Position numbers and translations under genes: made by a program
Notes under the pieces: generated by a model
Told to the model about the DNA's origin: nothing
The model's database searches: none
Seen by the model: only the letters and a program-made list of their open reading frames with translations
Assembly: GCF_014642655.1 (NCBI RefSeq)
Contig: NZ_BMIR01000001.1
Coordinates: forward strand, 297,518-361,517
Length of the DNA stretch: 64,000 bases
Source: Pullulanibacillus camelliae
GTDB taxonomy: Bacteria > Bacillota > Bacilli > Bacillales > Sporolactobacillaceae
Direction: 5' to 3'
Shown here: piece after piece, positions 55,424 to 64,000 of the stretch
Position numbering within the stretch: position 1 is the stretch's first letter
Layout: the number at the start of each line of letters is the position of its first letter

Positions 55424-56899
55424 CTAGTTTGCTGTCGTTTCCTCCCGAGCATCCTTAGGAATACCGAAGAAGAATGTTACTACAAATCCGCCAACATATC
55501 CTACTAATAATCCTAAAACATATCCCAGCCAATGTCCATTTGCAATCAGCGGAATTAAAGGAATACCACTTGGCCCAATAGCAATCGCACCAATATTTCC
55601 AATGCCACCAATCACCGCACCGCCAATACCACCGCCGATACAAGCTGTAATGAACGGACGTCCTAAAGGCAATGTTACGCCATAGATTAAAGGTTCCCCA
55701 ATTCCGAGAATTCCAACTGGTAATGCGCCTTTTATTAACTGCACTAATTTTTTATTTTTTCTACATCTTATCCATAAGGCGAAGGCTGCACCAACCTGAC
55801 CGGCACCAGCCATTGCTAAGATTGGCAAAAGCAACGTATACCCTGTTTTGTTGATCATTTCAATATGGATAGGTGTTAAAATTTGATGTAAACCAAACAT
55901 AACCATCGGCAGGAAGAAGAGGCCTAATATAAATCCTGAGAAAGCGCCACCAACATTTAATACCCAAGTAATTGATCCTACAAGTGCACTCGATACCACT
56001 CCTGCAACAGGCATAACAATAAATATTGTAAAAAGTCCAATAACTACTAAGGCAATGGTAGGTGTCACAATAATATCAATTGAGTTTGGAATAATTTTGT
56101 GTAGCCTTTTCTCAACAAGCGCCAATACCCAAACCGCGAAAATAACTCCGATGATCCCACCTTGACCAGCTGTCAATGCATCTCCATTAAATATATTTAT
56201 CAATGGCTCTTTTGGATCCATACCGGTTAACAGGGTAGCAGCACCGATAACACCACCTAAGCCTGGTGTCGCACCAAATTCATTCGCACTATTAATCCCA
56301 ACATAAATAGCCAAAAAGGAAAACAGACCATTTTTAATTACGTTTAGTGTCGTGACAATAGGTACCCACTCGTGACCAATTGTACCTGCTGTAAGCAAGT
56401 TGGAAAAAATAGCCGCAATCCCACCAATTATACCGGCTCCGACAAATACAGGAATCAACGGTACAAAAATATTCGAGATTGATTTTAGCACGCGCTTAAA
56501 TGCTGAATTGTTATTGTGCTTCGCCTTCTCTCTTGCCTTTACTTCAGCCGCTCTTGCTTCTACTCTTTGACGGTCTGTTAATACAGGCTCTGCTTCTGAC
56601 ACTGACTGTTCCATCAAATCTTCTGGAAATGCTTCTCCCAGCTTAACACCCGCTTCAGCAACCATAATGTTTGCAACTTTGTTAACAATGCCTGGTCCGA
56701 CAACCACTTGCAAGGTTTCATCCTCAACAATTCCTAAAACACCATCAACGGCTTTAAGACCGTTCATGTCAACCTTGCGATCATCCTTAATTGTCATGCG
56801 AACACGCGTCATACAGTGGATGACCCTTGCTACATTACCCATACCGCCAACATGCTCATAAATCTCTCTAGCCAATCTTTGTTCTTTTGATTCAGTCAT
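55424..56899 (-). CDS. murP: PTS EIIBC, N-acetylmuramic acid type
   Basis: A 491-aa two-domain PTS permease. The EIIB domain (residues 1-90) has [15 protein letters not shown] with the phospho-Cys; the EIIC part begins about residue 130 ([23 protein letters not shown]) and has [18 protein letters not shown]. There is no EIIA domain, so phosphate must come from a glucose-type EIIA encoded elsewhere. It sits between murQ and murR, which sets the substrate as MurNAc or MurNAc-GlcNAc. It imports and phosphorylates at C6. Confidence 0.9.
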   Translation of the reverse strand: MTESKEQRLAREIYEHVGGMGNVARVIHCMTRVRMTIKDDRKVDMNGLKAVDGVLGIVEDETLQVVVGPGIVNKVANIMVAEAGVKLGEAFPEDLMEQSVSEAEPVLTDRQRVEARAAEVKAREKAKHNNNSAFKRVLKSISNIFVPLIPVFVGAGIIGGIAAIFSNLLTAGTIGHEWVPIVTTLNVIKNGLFSFLAIYVGINSANEFGATPGLGGVIGAATLLTGMDPKEPLINIFNGDALTAGQGGIIGVIFAVWVLALVEKRLHKIIPNSIDIIVTPTIALVVIGLFTIFIVMPVAGVVSSALVGSITWVLNVGGAFSGFILGLFFLPMVMFGLHQILTPIHIEMINKTGYTLLLPILAMAGAGQVGAAFALWIRCRKNKKLVQLIKGALPVGILGIGEPLIYGVTLPLGRPFITACIGGGIGGAVIGGIGNIGAIAIGPSGIPLIPLIANGHWLGYVLGLLVGYVGGFVVTFFFGIPKDAREETTAN

Positions 56900-56918
56900 C
56901 TTAATCCTTCCCCCTTCA

Positions 56919-57806
56919 TTAAATGATTTTTCTTATGAACCCCTTCGCCTCATCTAGTTTTTGTTTGGCTTCCTCTTTCGAGAGGTGGGTTAAAACCATA
57001 ACAATAGCTAATTTTACATTGTCATCTGCAGCACGTAAGGCTTGCTCCGCCTCTTCATAGCTGCATTCCGTGGCCTGCATTATAATGGATTTTGAACGCT
57101 CGACTAATTTACTATTTGTCGGCTTAACATCTACCATTAAATTTTTATACACTTTCCCAATGCCGATCATTGCTGCTGTAGAAATCATATTTAAAACTAA
57201 TTTTTGGGCTGTACCTGATTTCAGCCTCGTTGATCCTGTCAACACTTCAGGGCCGACCTGAACCTCTATATTAATCTCTGCATGTTTACTAATCTCAGCA
57301 TTCTTATTACAAGCAAGGCTCGCTGTTGCCGCCCCTACCTTTTTTGCATAATCTAAGGCTCCAATGACATAAGGCGTTCTCCCGCTAGCAGCAATACCAA
57401 GTACAGTATCTTTCTCCGTTAAATGGATGCCCTTTAAATCCTCCGCTCCTAACGTGAAAGAATCCTCTGCTCCCTCAACAGCGACTGTCATTGCCGAAAT
57501 CCCACCTGCTATTAATCCCTGCACCATCGATGGATCTGCACTGAATGTCGGTACACATTCAGCAGCATCAAGGACTCCTAAACGCCCACTCGTCCCAGCG
57601 CCAATATAAATCAAGTGGCCTCCTTGATTAAAGGACCGTTTCACCGCTTCAACGACTTTCTCAATTTGTGGTAATTCTTTTCTTACACTCACAGGAATGC
57701 TTCGATCTTCTTCATTCATTAACCGTAAAATATCAATGGTTGACAATGTGTCTAAATCCATGGTGCTTTTATTACGCTGTTCTGTAGTTAGTTTTTCTAA
57801 ATCCAT
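56919..57806 (-). CDS. murQ: N-acetylmuramic acid 6-phosphate etherase
   Basis: A 295-aa lyase that removes the lactyl group from MurNAc-6-phosphate to give GlcNAc-6-phosphate and D-lactate. SIS-domain and family motifs: [67 protein letters not shown]. It overlaps mupG by one base. Confidence 0.95.
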   Translation of the reverse strand: MDLEKLTTEQRNKSTMDLDTLSTIDILRLMNEEDRSIPVSVRKELPQIEKVVEAVKRSFNQGGHLIYIGAGTSGRLGVLDAAECVPTFSADPSMVQGLIAGGISAMTVAVEGAEDSFTLGAEDLKGIHLTEKDTVLGIAASGRTPYVIGALDYAKKVGAATASLACNKNAEISKHAEINIEVQVGPEVLTGSTRLKSGTAQKLVLNMISTAAMIGIGKVYKNLMVDVKPTNSKLVERSKSIIMQATECSYEEAEQALRAADDNVKLAIVMVLTHLSKEEAKQKLDEAKGFIRKII

Positions 57807-58876
57807 TATGCTCCTCCTTGAATAGCGGCGATCTTAAACGCTGTACCCGCATGCACAAAATCGAGTAATGGCAGGTCTTTATCCACAATTTGCCCAAGCA
57901 CATTTACCTTCTCATCTGCCGGTAATTCTTGTTTAACAAGCTGCAGTTCTCCTTTATATCTCTTATATAGATTATTATCGATTGTAATGCTCCCTCCCCT
58001 TCTATGCACAGTATTTTCAGGGGGAATATCCTCATCCTTATTCAACACTCTGGACTGTTCACTGCGAATAACAGCCTTTGCAACATCCAGACGATTGCGA
58101 TGCCCCCTGCAAATGTATGGTCGCCATTTCTTTTTTATATTGGCCGCATGCAAAAGCAAAACGTTATGTTGAAGATAATGAGTAAACTGGCTGCATGCTT
58201 CATCTGACAAACCAGGATCACCAATATACACATGATCAACACTATAATCGCTTTGAAGCGATAAGGCTGCGGACAAAGGCCGCTGATATCTATGAATCTC
58301 TAAAGTTGGCAATGTCTCATACAGTGGCGCACGCAATATCTGATCTCCTGGCGCAAAAGCAACGCTATTAAAGCGCTTTAATTTTAGCCATTCATTCTTA
58401 TTATGAAACCATGTTTCGTCCAATCCTGTTTCAGGCCTTGGGTAATAATTATGCCAAGCCTCCATTCGATCAAAATTAGCCTGATACTTTTCGAGTTGAA
58501 GATAGTCCTCTTCCGTTATTGTACTGGCATTCAACCCCACTGTAAGATAGTTCGAAAGATGAGCAATGGCTTTCAGCTCAATGCCAGCATCCATTCTCAA
58601 GCCATAAATTCCACTAGCCACAATTTCTTCAGGATGATCGATTGAAAGTCCAATATGTTTCAATGCATCCCCCGAGATATCGATCATCAATTTAAGATGC
58701 TTACTCCTTACAATGTTTAACAACGGCATTAAGCGTTCACGATATTTAGAGGCATCATCTTCTGGAATATGGAGAGAAGTAAAAATACCTTCAAATCCAA
58801 TATCAGCCATTTTATTGATATAGTGCGCTTTCTCTTGCGACCAATCTTCATTAAGATAAACAGAAAATCCAAACAA
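57806..58876 (-). CDS. mupG: 6-phospho-N-acetylmuramidase (MupG family, DUF871)
   Basis: A 356-aa TIM-barrel protein with a C-terminal cyclophilin-like domain. It begins [39 protein letters not shown] and has [20 protein letters not shown] and NASTI barrel motifs; the C-terminus is [12 protein letters not shown]. MupG splits 6-phospho-MurNAc-GlcNAc taken up by MurP. It is first in the operon. A perfect palindrome TTAAAGCGCTTTAA at 58368-58381 inside the gene resembles a cre site. Confidence 0.92.
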   Translation of the reverse strand: MFGFSVYLNEDWSQEKAHYINKMADIGFEGIFTSLHIPEDDASKYRERLMPLLNIVRSKHLKLMIDISGDALKHIGLSIDHPEEIVASGIYGLRMDAGIELKAIAHLSNYLTVGLNASTITEEDYLQLEKYQANFDRMEAWHNYYPRPETGLDETWFHNKNEWLKLKRFNSVAFAPGDQILRAPLYETLPTLEIHRYQRPLSAALSLQSDYSVDHVYIGDPGLSDEACSQFTHYLQHNVLLLHAANIKKKWRPYICRGHRNRLDVAKAVIRSEQSRVLNKDEDIPPENTVHRRGGSITIDNNLYKRYKGELQLVKQELPADEKVNVLGQIVDKDLPLLDFVHAGTAFKIAAIQGGA

Positions 58877-58902
58877 CGATTATCACCCCTTTCGTTGCCC
58901 TT

Positions 58903-58931
58903 ATTATATTAAAAATGAAATTAAATTTCAA
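58903..58931 (-). promoter_or_regulatory. Promoter of the mupG-murQ-murP-murR operon
   Basis: On the minus strand TTGAAA (58926-58931), 17-bp spacer, perfect TATAAT (58903-58908). Confidence 0.75.
58916..58930. promoter_or_regulatory. Candidate MurR operator O1
   Basis: TGAAAT-TAA-ATTTCA, perfect 6-bp inverted arms with 3-bp centre. It overlaps the -35 hexamer and spacer of the operon promoter. Confidence 0.7.
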
Positions 58932-58957
58932 TAAAAAATTATTTTTAGATCAAAAAA

Positions 58958-58972
58958 TGAAATATAATTTCA
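58958..58972. promoter_or_regulatory. Candidate MurR operator O2
   Basis: TGAAAT-ATA-ATTTCA, the same arms as O1. Its start is exactly 42 bp from O1, four helical turns, so two repressor dimers could sit on one face. Confidence 0.7.
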
Positions 58973-59361
58973 AAATAAGCCAATTAAACACCTCATACTG
59001 ACGCCGGCAAATAAGCCCTCCTAAGATTTTTCACGTGTGTATCCTCTTGTTTGTCTACACGTCACGAACAGCTTGGATGATCTGAACAGAAACAAGAATT
59101 AAGAAATTGGCTTCTTATGGAGGCTGATTCATAGCTGGTGAAGCAAACGTCCAAGGACGTTGGATCTTAAGTAACATCTCCGAGTGAAACTGTTATACAT
59201 ATGGAAAGGCTGAGTAGATTGAGTCAGCCCATTTAATCCGAGTCATGGCCACGATAGAACAAGATCAGATGCGGCAACATCTGATCTTGTATTTTCCACC
59301 TTATTGAAGGGAATAAGAAGCAATCATAATTAAGGCACTTTTTGAAAATATCCACAAAAAA
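58973..59361. other. Intergenic region between mupG promoter and VOC gene
   Basis: No gene. A perfect 11-bp stem (AAGATCAGATG 59261-59271 with CATCTGATCTT 59278-59288) followed by GTATTTT could be a terminator on the plus strand, but no plus gene precedes it. Confidence 0.45.
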
Positions 59362-59393
59362 AGGAGTGCCACAACTATATGAAGTGGCCTCCT
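59362..59393 (-). terminator. Terminator of the VOC gene
   Basis: AGGAGTGCCAC (59362-59372) pairs with GTGGCCTCCT (59384-59393). On the minus strand a run of seven T follows. Confidence 0.85.
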
Positions 59394-59448
59394 CATTAAA
59401 GCTTTCTCTTCCAAAGCTGAATGTTGTTATTGCTATTCTAATATCTTT

Positions 59449-59844
59449 TTATTCCCCCTCTTCCCCACGTTCTACAAATTGTAATAATTCCTGATTGGGA
59501 CCATAAAAAAAGATCGTCTTTGTTCCGTCATTGGCAGTATCATATGTTTCTGAATTAAAGGTTAACCCTCTTTTTTTATAAAATCGAATAGCTTCTTCAA
59601 TGTTTTCAACAGTAAAAGCAAGATGATTAACAATCCCCTTGTCAGAATATCCAGCTTGCGGAACAAGGTCGCGAATTAATTCGATCTCAAAACCTGGCTG
59701 TTGATCATGTTTCAAAAATGCTAACTCTCTATGTTTATTCTGCCTGCGTGTTCGAAGAGAAAAACCAAACATGCTTGAATAATAAGCAATCGATTTTTCC
59801 ATATCTGTCACGATCAACGCTACATGTTCCACTTTTTGAATCAA
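59449..59844 (-). CDS. VOC-superfamily protein (glyoxalase/dioxygenase type)
   Basis: A 131-aa single-domain protein. VEHVALIVTDMEKSIAYYSSMFGFSLRTR carries the first metal His, then FEIELI, VNHLAFTVENIEEAI and LLQFVE with the further metal ligands. It could be a glyoxalase I-like enzyme; the substrate is unknown. A TTG at 59859 opens the frame, but GGAGGG lies inside that extension, so the TTG at 59844 is chosen. Confidence 0.82.
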   Translation of the reverse strand: MIQKVEHVALIVTDMEKSIAYYSSMFGFSLRTRRQNKHRELAFLKHDQQPGFEIELIRDLVPQAGYSDKGIVNHLAFTVENIEEAIRFYKKRGLTFNSETYDTANDGTKTIFFYGPNQELLQFVERGEEGE

Positions 59845-59959
59845 AAGGACTCCCTCCAATATATGAAACGATCAAGTGACTTAAGATGAACGCTCATTGA
59901 AATGTTTATACAATCCTAACATCGCAGCAAAAGCACAGCGAATAACGCAAAAGTAACAC

Positions 59960-60949
59960 TCAATGGAGCGCTTCATTTATATTTTTCTCTTGACTAAAAT
60001 CATCTGATGGTTTACCTGTGCCATATCTTTTTGCAACAAATGATGTGATAAACGGAACTAAGATAGCAGTTAATACAACCGCTGAGGCTATCTCCACTGT
60101 TGCTGATTGGACAAATGGCTGGTAAGTGTGATCAACAGCAGCAATGGCTGCAGGCGTTGCAATTGAATTACCAGAAGAACTGGAAAGCCCAGCGCCAGCA
60201 TAGCCTGGTCTTCGCAAAATATATCGGTCAGCTAAGAAGGTTAACCCACCGCCAATGATAATAACAGACAAACCAAGAATAATTCCATTAACCCCTGCTT
60301 TGACAATATTTCCAAGATCAATACCCGCACCAATGGTAAAGCCAATAAAAGGAATGACCACCGCAAGACCGGGGCTAAATAGTTTTTCAAAATTGCCATC
60401 TAAATTCCCCAATATAGCACCAATAAGTAACGGAAGGATTGCCGCCAATAAATTCAGGAAAGGAATATGAGCCAGACCTGTCACACCAAGTGTTAACATT
60501 GCTAGAAATGGTCCATCGTGTATATTTAGAAGACTCATTGCAGCTGAATCCGCTGTATCGCCATACTCACTCATAAGTGACAAGTACAAGCCACCATTAG
60601 CCCCTGTCATTGTTGAAATAATTGCCAGCACGGATATACCCATTATCCCGGACAAACCAAATAGTTTAGCAATGATCAAGCCTACTATTGCACCAGTGGC
60701 ATATTTGGCAATCAATAAAACCCCTCCGCGTTTTAACGCCTCTGGAGCTTGTCGAACCTTTAGCTTAGTCCCAATGAAGAATAATTGAAGACCAATCATA
60801 GCGTCCAGACCTTCTTTTGAAAAAATCGCAGAGGTGAATGAGCCAATTTCTAATACCTTTGGAACAAAGGTATGAATTAAAGCTGCCAGGATTAAAGGGA
60901 CAATCATCATACCACCAGGAATCTTTCTAATACTTTCAAGTATGTTCAT
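59960..60949 (-). CDS. kdgT: 2-keto-3-deoxygluconate permease
   Basis: A 329-aa carrier of the KdgT family with about ten helices. It begins IRKIPGGMMIVPLILAALIHTFVP and has LFFIGTKLKVRQAPEALKRGGVLL, TGANGGLYLSLMSEYGD and GAGLSSSSGNSIATPAAIAAVD. It would supply KDG to KdgK and Eda at 52-54 kb. The C-terminus is hydrophilic. Confidence 0.92.
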   Translation of the reverse strand: MNILESIRKIPGGMMIVPLILAALIHTFVPKVLEIGSFTSAIFSKEGLDAMIGLQLFFIGTKLKVRQAPEALKRGGVLLIAKYATGAIVGLIIAKLFGLSGIMGISVLAIISTMTGANGGLYLSLMSEYGDTADSAAMSLLNIHDGPFLAMLTLGVTGLAHIPFLNLLAAILPLLIGAILGNLDGNFEKLFSPGLAVVIPFIGFTIGAGIDLGNIVKAGVNGIILGLSVIIIGGGLTFLADRYILRRPGYAGAGLSSSSGNSIATPAAIAAVDHTYQPFVQSATVEIASAVVLTAILVPFITSFVAKRYGTGKPSDDFSQEKNINEALH

Positions 60950-61653
60950 ACAATATCCTCCTCGTCTATTATGCTTAGACCCTTTCTTGATGGCCCGGAG
61001 ATAACAAAGCGAACTTCTCGGGCGTCCCGAGATTTCTAGATAATAATGAAAGGAACATTTAGGACAATCCTTTCCCCTGTGAGCTTATCCACATTTAAAG
61101 ACTGTTTTTCAGTGCATGCGTGGTACTTCCTCTTGCAAGATGTTCTCACTGAATCTCAGTGCTAGAGGATAGTGCTCTAGTAGACTTCCGAATCAGAGCA
61201 AGTGAATCTTTCATCCCTGATCAGTTTAATGCTTGACATATTACTGCAGGCATTCTAGTAAGCGATTTCATATTTTCGTTTAATTTAGGGGTATCTCTAC
61301 AATACCCTCTAAATCATAGCTATGGTACGTTTCCGGTTGATACAAATGCAACATAGACCGACAGCAATACTTCATGTAACTTTGCCTTTGCTTCCAAACC
61401 CATGCCCTAGCCTATCTCGCAATGCCTCAAATGATTAAATATACCAGGATTAGGCTAATGACCACTAGCCCAGCTGCACTATTCAACTAGCCTTTTCATA
61501 TAAATCCCCTTTAAGAGAAATAATGAATACGTTAATATAAAATAAGCTGACTCTTATCCCTCGTGAACCCTCTTGTTAAACAAACAATATTCTTTTAAAA
61601 ACTATTTAAAACGCTTTCTTTTAAATGTTAATCACTTGATGATCGTTAGCTAA
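60950..61653. other. Long leader/intergenic region upstream of kdgT
   Basis: About 700 bases between a promoter-operator at 61654-61683 and kdgT. It contains a CTCGGG-CGT-CCCGAG hairpin near 61018-61032 and the possible gene relic at 61280-61499. A cre-like AAAACGCTTTCTTTT lies at 61609-61623 (two mismatches). Confidence 0.4.
61280..61499 (-). pseudogene. Possible relic of a small membrane-protein gene
   Basis: AAAGGGGATTTAT before ATG (61499) looks like a real start, but the frame stops after six codons. A shifted frame reads LVVISLILVYLII, then two stops, then ARAWVWKQRQSYMKYCC to a TAA at 61280. The transmembrane-like start suggests a decayed first gene of the operon. The support is weak. 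Confidence 0.25.
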
Positions 61654-61683
61654 ATTGTACATTAATGCATACATTAATGTCAA
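61654..61683 (-). promoter_or_regulatory. Promoter with operator in its spacer, upstream of kdgT
   Basis: Minus strand TTGACA (61678-61683), 18-bp spacer, TACAAT (61654-61659). The spacer holds two ACATTAATG repeats (plus strand 61659-61667 and 61671-61679), forming CATTAATG-N4-CATTAATG, so a bound repressor would cover the promoter. Confidence 0.6.
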
Positions 61684-61911
61684 TGCAATTTACGAAATTA
61701 ATAAAAAACACTCGTTATCCCCATCATGACACCACGTCATTTTTATTTACTTAAATTCTGAAAAAAAGGTAGGATAAGCATTTTTGCAGGAGAGGGCCTA
61801 CATAGAGAAGCCTTTAGCTCCTTGCAATGCTCACACCACGCTTATCTTGTCCCAGCTGTAGAATGCCAAGCCGTCCGCCGATTAAAGTGACTTTATCTAT
61901 AAAAAAATATA
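61684..61911. other. Gap between FAH gene and kdgT promoter
   Basis: AT-rich; no terminator I would call with confidence. Confidence 0.3.
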
Positions 61912-62718
61912 TTATGCTACATAGTTAATGAGTTTTCCGATATTCTCTACTTCGACAGACACTACGTCGCCTGACTGCATTGGGCAGCTTCCTGAAGGAG
62001 AGCCCGTGGCTAAAATATCACCCGGTTCCAGCGTCATAACTTGCGAAACCCAACTGATAAGGTAAGGAATAGAAAGAGACATTTCATTCGTGTTCCCTTC
62101 CTGAACCACTTTATCATTGAGGGTTGTTATGATGCGTAAATTGGTTGGATCGATGCCTGTTACAATCCAAGGCCCCAATGGACCAAATGTGTCAAAGCCT
62201 TTGCCACGTGTGAATTGAGGGTCCTTTTTTGTTAGATCTCTTGCTGTTACATCATTAAAGATCGTACAGCCGAAAACATAATCCAAGGCCTCTTCCTGCT
62301 TTATATTTTTGCCACGTTTCCCGATAACGAGCGCTACTTCCCCCTCCATTTCAACCTGCTTGGTTAAATCACTGGACGGAAGAATAATATTTGCCCCATT
62401 TGGAATCAAACACGTCGCCGGTTTTAAAAACAAAAATGGCTCTTTAAGATTTGCCTTCCCTCCAGTCTCCCTTGCATGTTCGGCATATGTCCAGCCAAAA
62501 TTAATAACTTTTGATGGCGCTACAGGCTCTAAAATTTTCACATCACTATATCTAACACGTGTCCCTTGATATTTTGCGTCCTTATTAGCAAGTTCCTCAA
62601 AATTGCTTGAAATCTGCACTATCATATCCTCTTCAGCAATTCCGTAATATACTTGACCATTTTTGTTCTGATAGCGAACTATTTTTTGTTTCTGCTGTAG
62701 TACCTGCACTATAATCAA
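61912..62718 (-). CDS. Fumarylacetoacetate hydrolase family protein
   Basis: A 268-aa metal-dependent hydrolase/acylpyruvase fold protein. KVINFGWTYAEHARETGG, VEMEGEVALVIGKRGKNI (metal Glu pair), CTIFNDVTARDLTKKDPQFTRGKGFDTFGPLGPW and GDILATGSPSG match the FAH family. Relatives act on 2,4-diketo acids in sugar-acid and aromatic degradation. Close to a tartrate/malate dehydrogenase-type gene (208 bp upstream), it may belong to the same pathway; the substrate is unknown. Confidence 0.88.
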   Translation of the reverse strand: MIIVQVLQQKQKIVRYQNKNGQVYYGIAEEDMIVQISSNFEELANKDAKYQGTRVRYSDVKILEPVAPSKVINFGWTYAEHARETGGKANLKEPFLFLKPATCLIPNGANIILPSSDLTKQVEMEGEVALVIGKRGKNIKQEEALDYVFGCTIFNDVTARDLTKKDPQFTRGKGFDTFGPLGPWIVTGIDPTNLRIITTLNDKVVQEGNTNEMSLSIPYLISWVSQVMTLEPGDILATGSPSGSCPMQSGDVVSVEVENIGKLINYVA

Positions 62719-62926
62719 ACTCCTTTAATGATTGAAGTGAATCGGATACTAAATAAGCTTCAAGAAGAGAGCCAATCAAATCGTGCCCTTCTAGTTATCC
62801 CCAGATATAACATGACATCCAAAAGAGCTTTATGATGCGTTGCGTACGATCTTTTTTAACCATTGCTGAAATCCTTAGAAATGGCCAATATCATAGATTC
62901 ATTCATATTTTAGTTTAAAAGCATTT

Positions 62927-63988
62927 TTATGCTCTAGCTTTTAGACGGGTAATAATTTCTGCCGTTACTTCTTTTGTTGTGTATTTCCCACCCATATCTG
63001 CCGTCAGTATCCCATCTTGGGTTGTGCTTTCAATAACAGACAATAAGACATGACCAACTTCCTCTTCATCAAAATGGTCTAACATCATTTTCGCTGTCCA
63101 GATTTGACCGATTGGGTTGGCGATGCCCTTTCCAGTAATATCAGGTGCAGAACCATGAACAGGTTCAAACATAGATGGATATTTCCCATTCACGTTGATG
63201 TTAGCGGCAGGGGCTATCCCTACACTGCCCATGATAGCTGCTCCCAAATCGGTTAGGACGTCGCCAAATAAATTACTAGCCACCACGACGTCAAATTTGT
63301 TAGGATGCGTCACAAAGCATGCTGCAAGCGCATCAATGTGCTGGGAGTCGGTTTCCACTTCAGGATAATCCTTTGCAACATCTTTCAACACTTCATCCCA
63401 AAATGGCATTGAATAATAAATCCCATTCGATTTGGTGGCACTTGTCACCCGTTTATTGCGTTTCTTTGCAAGGTCAAAGGCGTAGCGCATCACTCTTTCT
63501 GTTCCACGTCTTGAGAAAATACTGTTTTGTATGGCGATTTCCTCTTCATTTTTATACATTCTTCCACCTACTGAACTGTACTCCCCTTCACTGTTTTCTC
63601 TCACGACAATAAGATCAAAATCTTTAGGATTGACCAAGGGAGACGGAACACCACTCAGTAGCTTTGCAGGACGTATGTTAATGACCTGCTCAAATTCACG
63701 ACGTAATTTTATTAAAAGCCCCCATAACGAAATATGATCGGGTACCAGCTTTGCGTTACCTACCGCTCCAAGAAAAATAGCATCAAAATTTTTCAATTGA
63801 TCAAGTCCATCTTCAGGCATCATTACACCATGTTCTAAATAATAATCACAGCTATATGGAAAGTGGGTAAAATGAAAACTTAATCCACCATGAATCTCAG
63901 ATACCGCTTCTAACACCTCAATAGCAGCAGGGACGACTTCATTCCCAATCCCATCTCCAGGTATGGATGCAATATGTAACTGTTTCAT
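62927..63988 (-). CDS. Tartrate/D-malate dehydrogenase-type (isopropylmalate dehydrogenase family)
   Basis: A 353-aa NAD-dependent decarboxylating dehydrogenase. HIASIPGDGIGNEVVPAA, LLIKLRREFEQVINIRPAKLL, VVRENSEGEYSSVGGRM, TSATKSNG (catalytic Lys), LFGDVLTDLGAAIMG and FEPVHGSAPDI are complete. The VRENSEGEYS loop matches the tartrate dehydrogenase/decarboxylase (TtuC, DmlA) branch rather than LeuB. GGAGGATGAG precedes the ATG. The gene is complete 12 bases from the window end. Confidence 0.9.
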   Translation of the reverse strand: MKQLHIASIPGDGIGNEVVPAAIEVLEAVSEIHGGLSFHFTHFPYSCDYYLEHGVMMPEDGLDQLKNFDAIFLGAVGNAKLVPDHISLWGLLIKLRREFEQVINIRPAKLLSGVPSPLVNPKDFDLIVVRENSEGEYSSVGGRMYKNEEEIAIQNSIFSRRGTERVMRYAFDLAKKRNKRVTSATKSNGIYYSMPFWDEVLKDVAKDYPEVETDSQHIDALAACFVTHPNKFDVVVASNLFGDVLTDLGAAIMGSVGIAPAANINVNGKYPSMFEPVHGSAPDITGKGIANPIGQIWTAKMMLDHFDEEEVGHVLLSVIESTTQDGILTADMGGKYTTKEVTAEIITRLKARA

Positions 63989-64000
63989 CTCATCCTCCTC

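Noticed and set aside
60980-61040. T-box or riboswitch in the kdgT leader
   Set aside because: Only a short CTCGGG hairpin is present; no conserved T-box or known riboswitch core was found.

Overview
The window looks like chromosomal DNA of a low-GC, Gram-positive, Bacillales-type bacterium. The support is AGGAGG-like ribosome binding sites, several GTG and TTG starts, sigma-A type promoters, CcpA cre-like boxes, two ComK competence-factor homologues, a PepV dipeptidase and a MurR/MurQ/MurP/MupG muropeptide-recycling operon. The species cannot be named from the sequence. No rRNA, tRNA, CRISPR array, prophage or intact transposon was seen. Most genes lie on the minus strand. The plus-strand genes are pepV, two LysR regulators, two comK-like genes, murB and one XRE regulator.

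Layout. 1-3.7 kb: a beta-glucoside PTS operon (EIIB, EIIA, EIIC, a GH1 phospho-glycosidase, and the start of a PTS-type regulator cut by the window edge). 4.2-10.2 kb: two cytoplasmic-type sulfatases, a ROK regulator and an MFS sugar porter. 10.9-12.3 kb: pepV. 12.9-18.6 kb: a catabolic operon (dehydrogenase, aldehyde dehydrogenase, MFS carrier, metallo-beta-lactamase-fold lactonase) divergent from a LysR gene. 19.2-20.7 kb: an amino-acid permease. 22-30.2 kb: a six-gene sugar-acid or polyol operon (Zn-dehydrogenase, FGGY kinase, class II aldolase, aldehyde dehydrogenase, enolase-superfamily enzyme, MHS transporter) divergent from a second LysR gene. 30.9-33.7 kb: tandem comK paralogues and murB. 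34-35.1 kb: a pRiA4b ORF-3-type protein. 35.7-41.7 kb: a nucleoside or riboside uptake operon (LacI, ribokinase, ABC binding protein, two permeases, nucleoside hydrolase). 42.2-46.7 kb: an XRE regulator and a glycerate operon (CdaR, glycerate kinase, GntP-type permease). 47.7-53.9 kb: a KDG pathway operon (KdgK, Eda, an alkaline-phosphatase-superfamily enzyme, an MFS carrier, an MR/MLE dehydratase). 54.5-58.9 kb: mupG-murQ-murP-murR. 59.4-64 kb: a VOC protein, KdgT, an FAH-family hydrolase and a tartrate/malate dehydrogenase.

Together this is a carbon-scavenging island. Each module pairs a transporter with two to five catabolic enzymes and usually its own regulator. Several modules would feed pyruvate and triose phosphates through keto-deoxy-sugar-acid or aldolase steps, and cre-like boxes suggest catabolite repression of several of them.

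The intergenic space is rich in repeats. A composite element of about 480 bp occurs as two full copies and three partial ones, and its ends tend to sit next to operon terminators. A second, palindrome-rich Bacillaceae-type repeat is partly nested in it. A decayed IS1380-family transposase lies at 21.2-21.7 kb. The most unusual single observations are a GH1 enzyme whose acid/base Glu is replaced by Gln, tandem comK genes with a candidate K-box, a relic regulator fused in frame to kdgK, paired MurR-type operators exactly 42 bp apart, and an interleaved double stem downstream of pepV.
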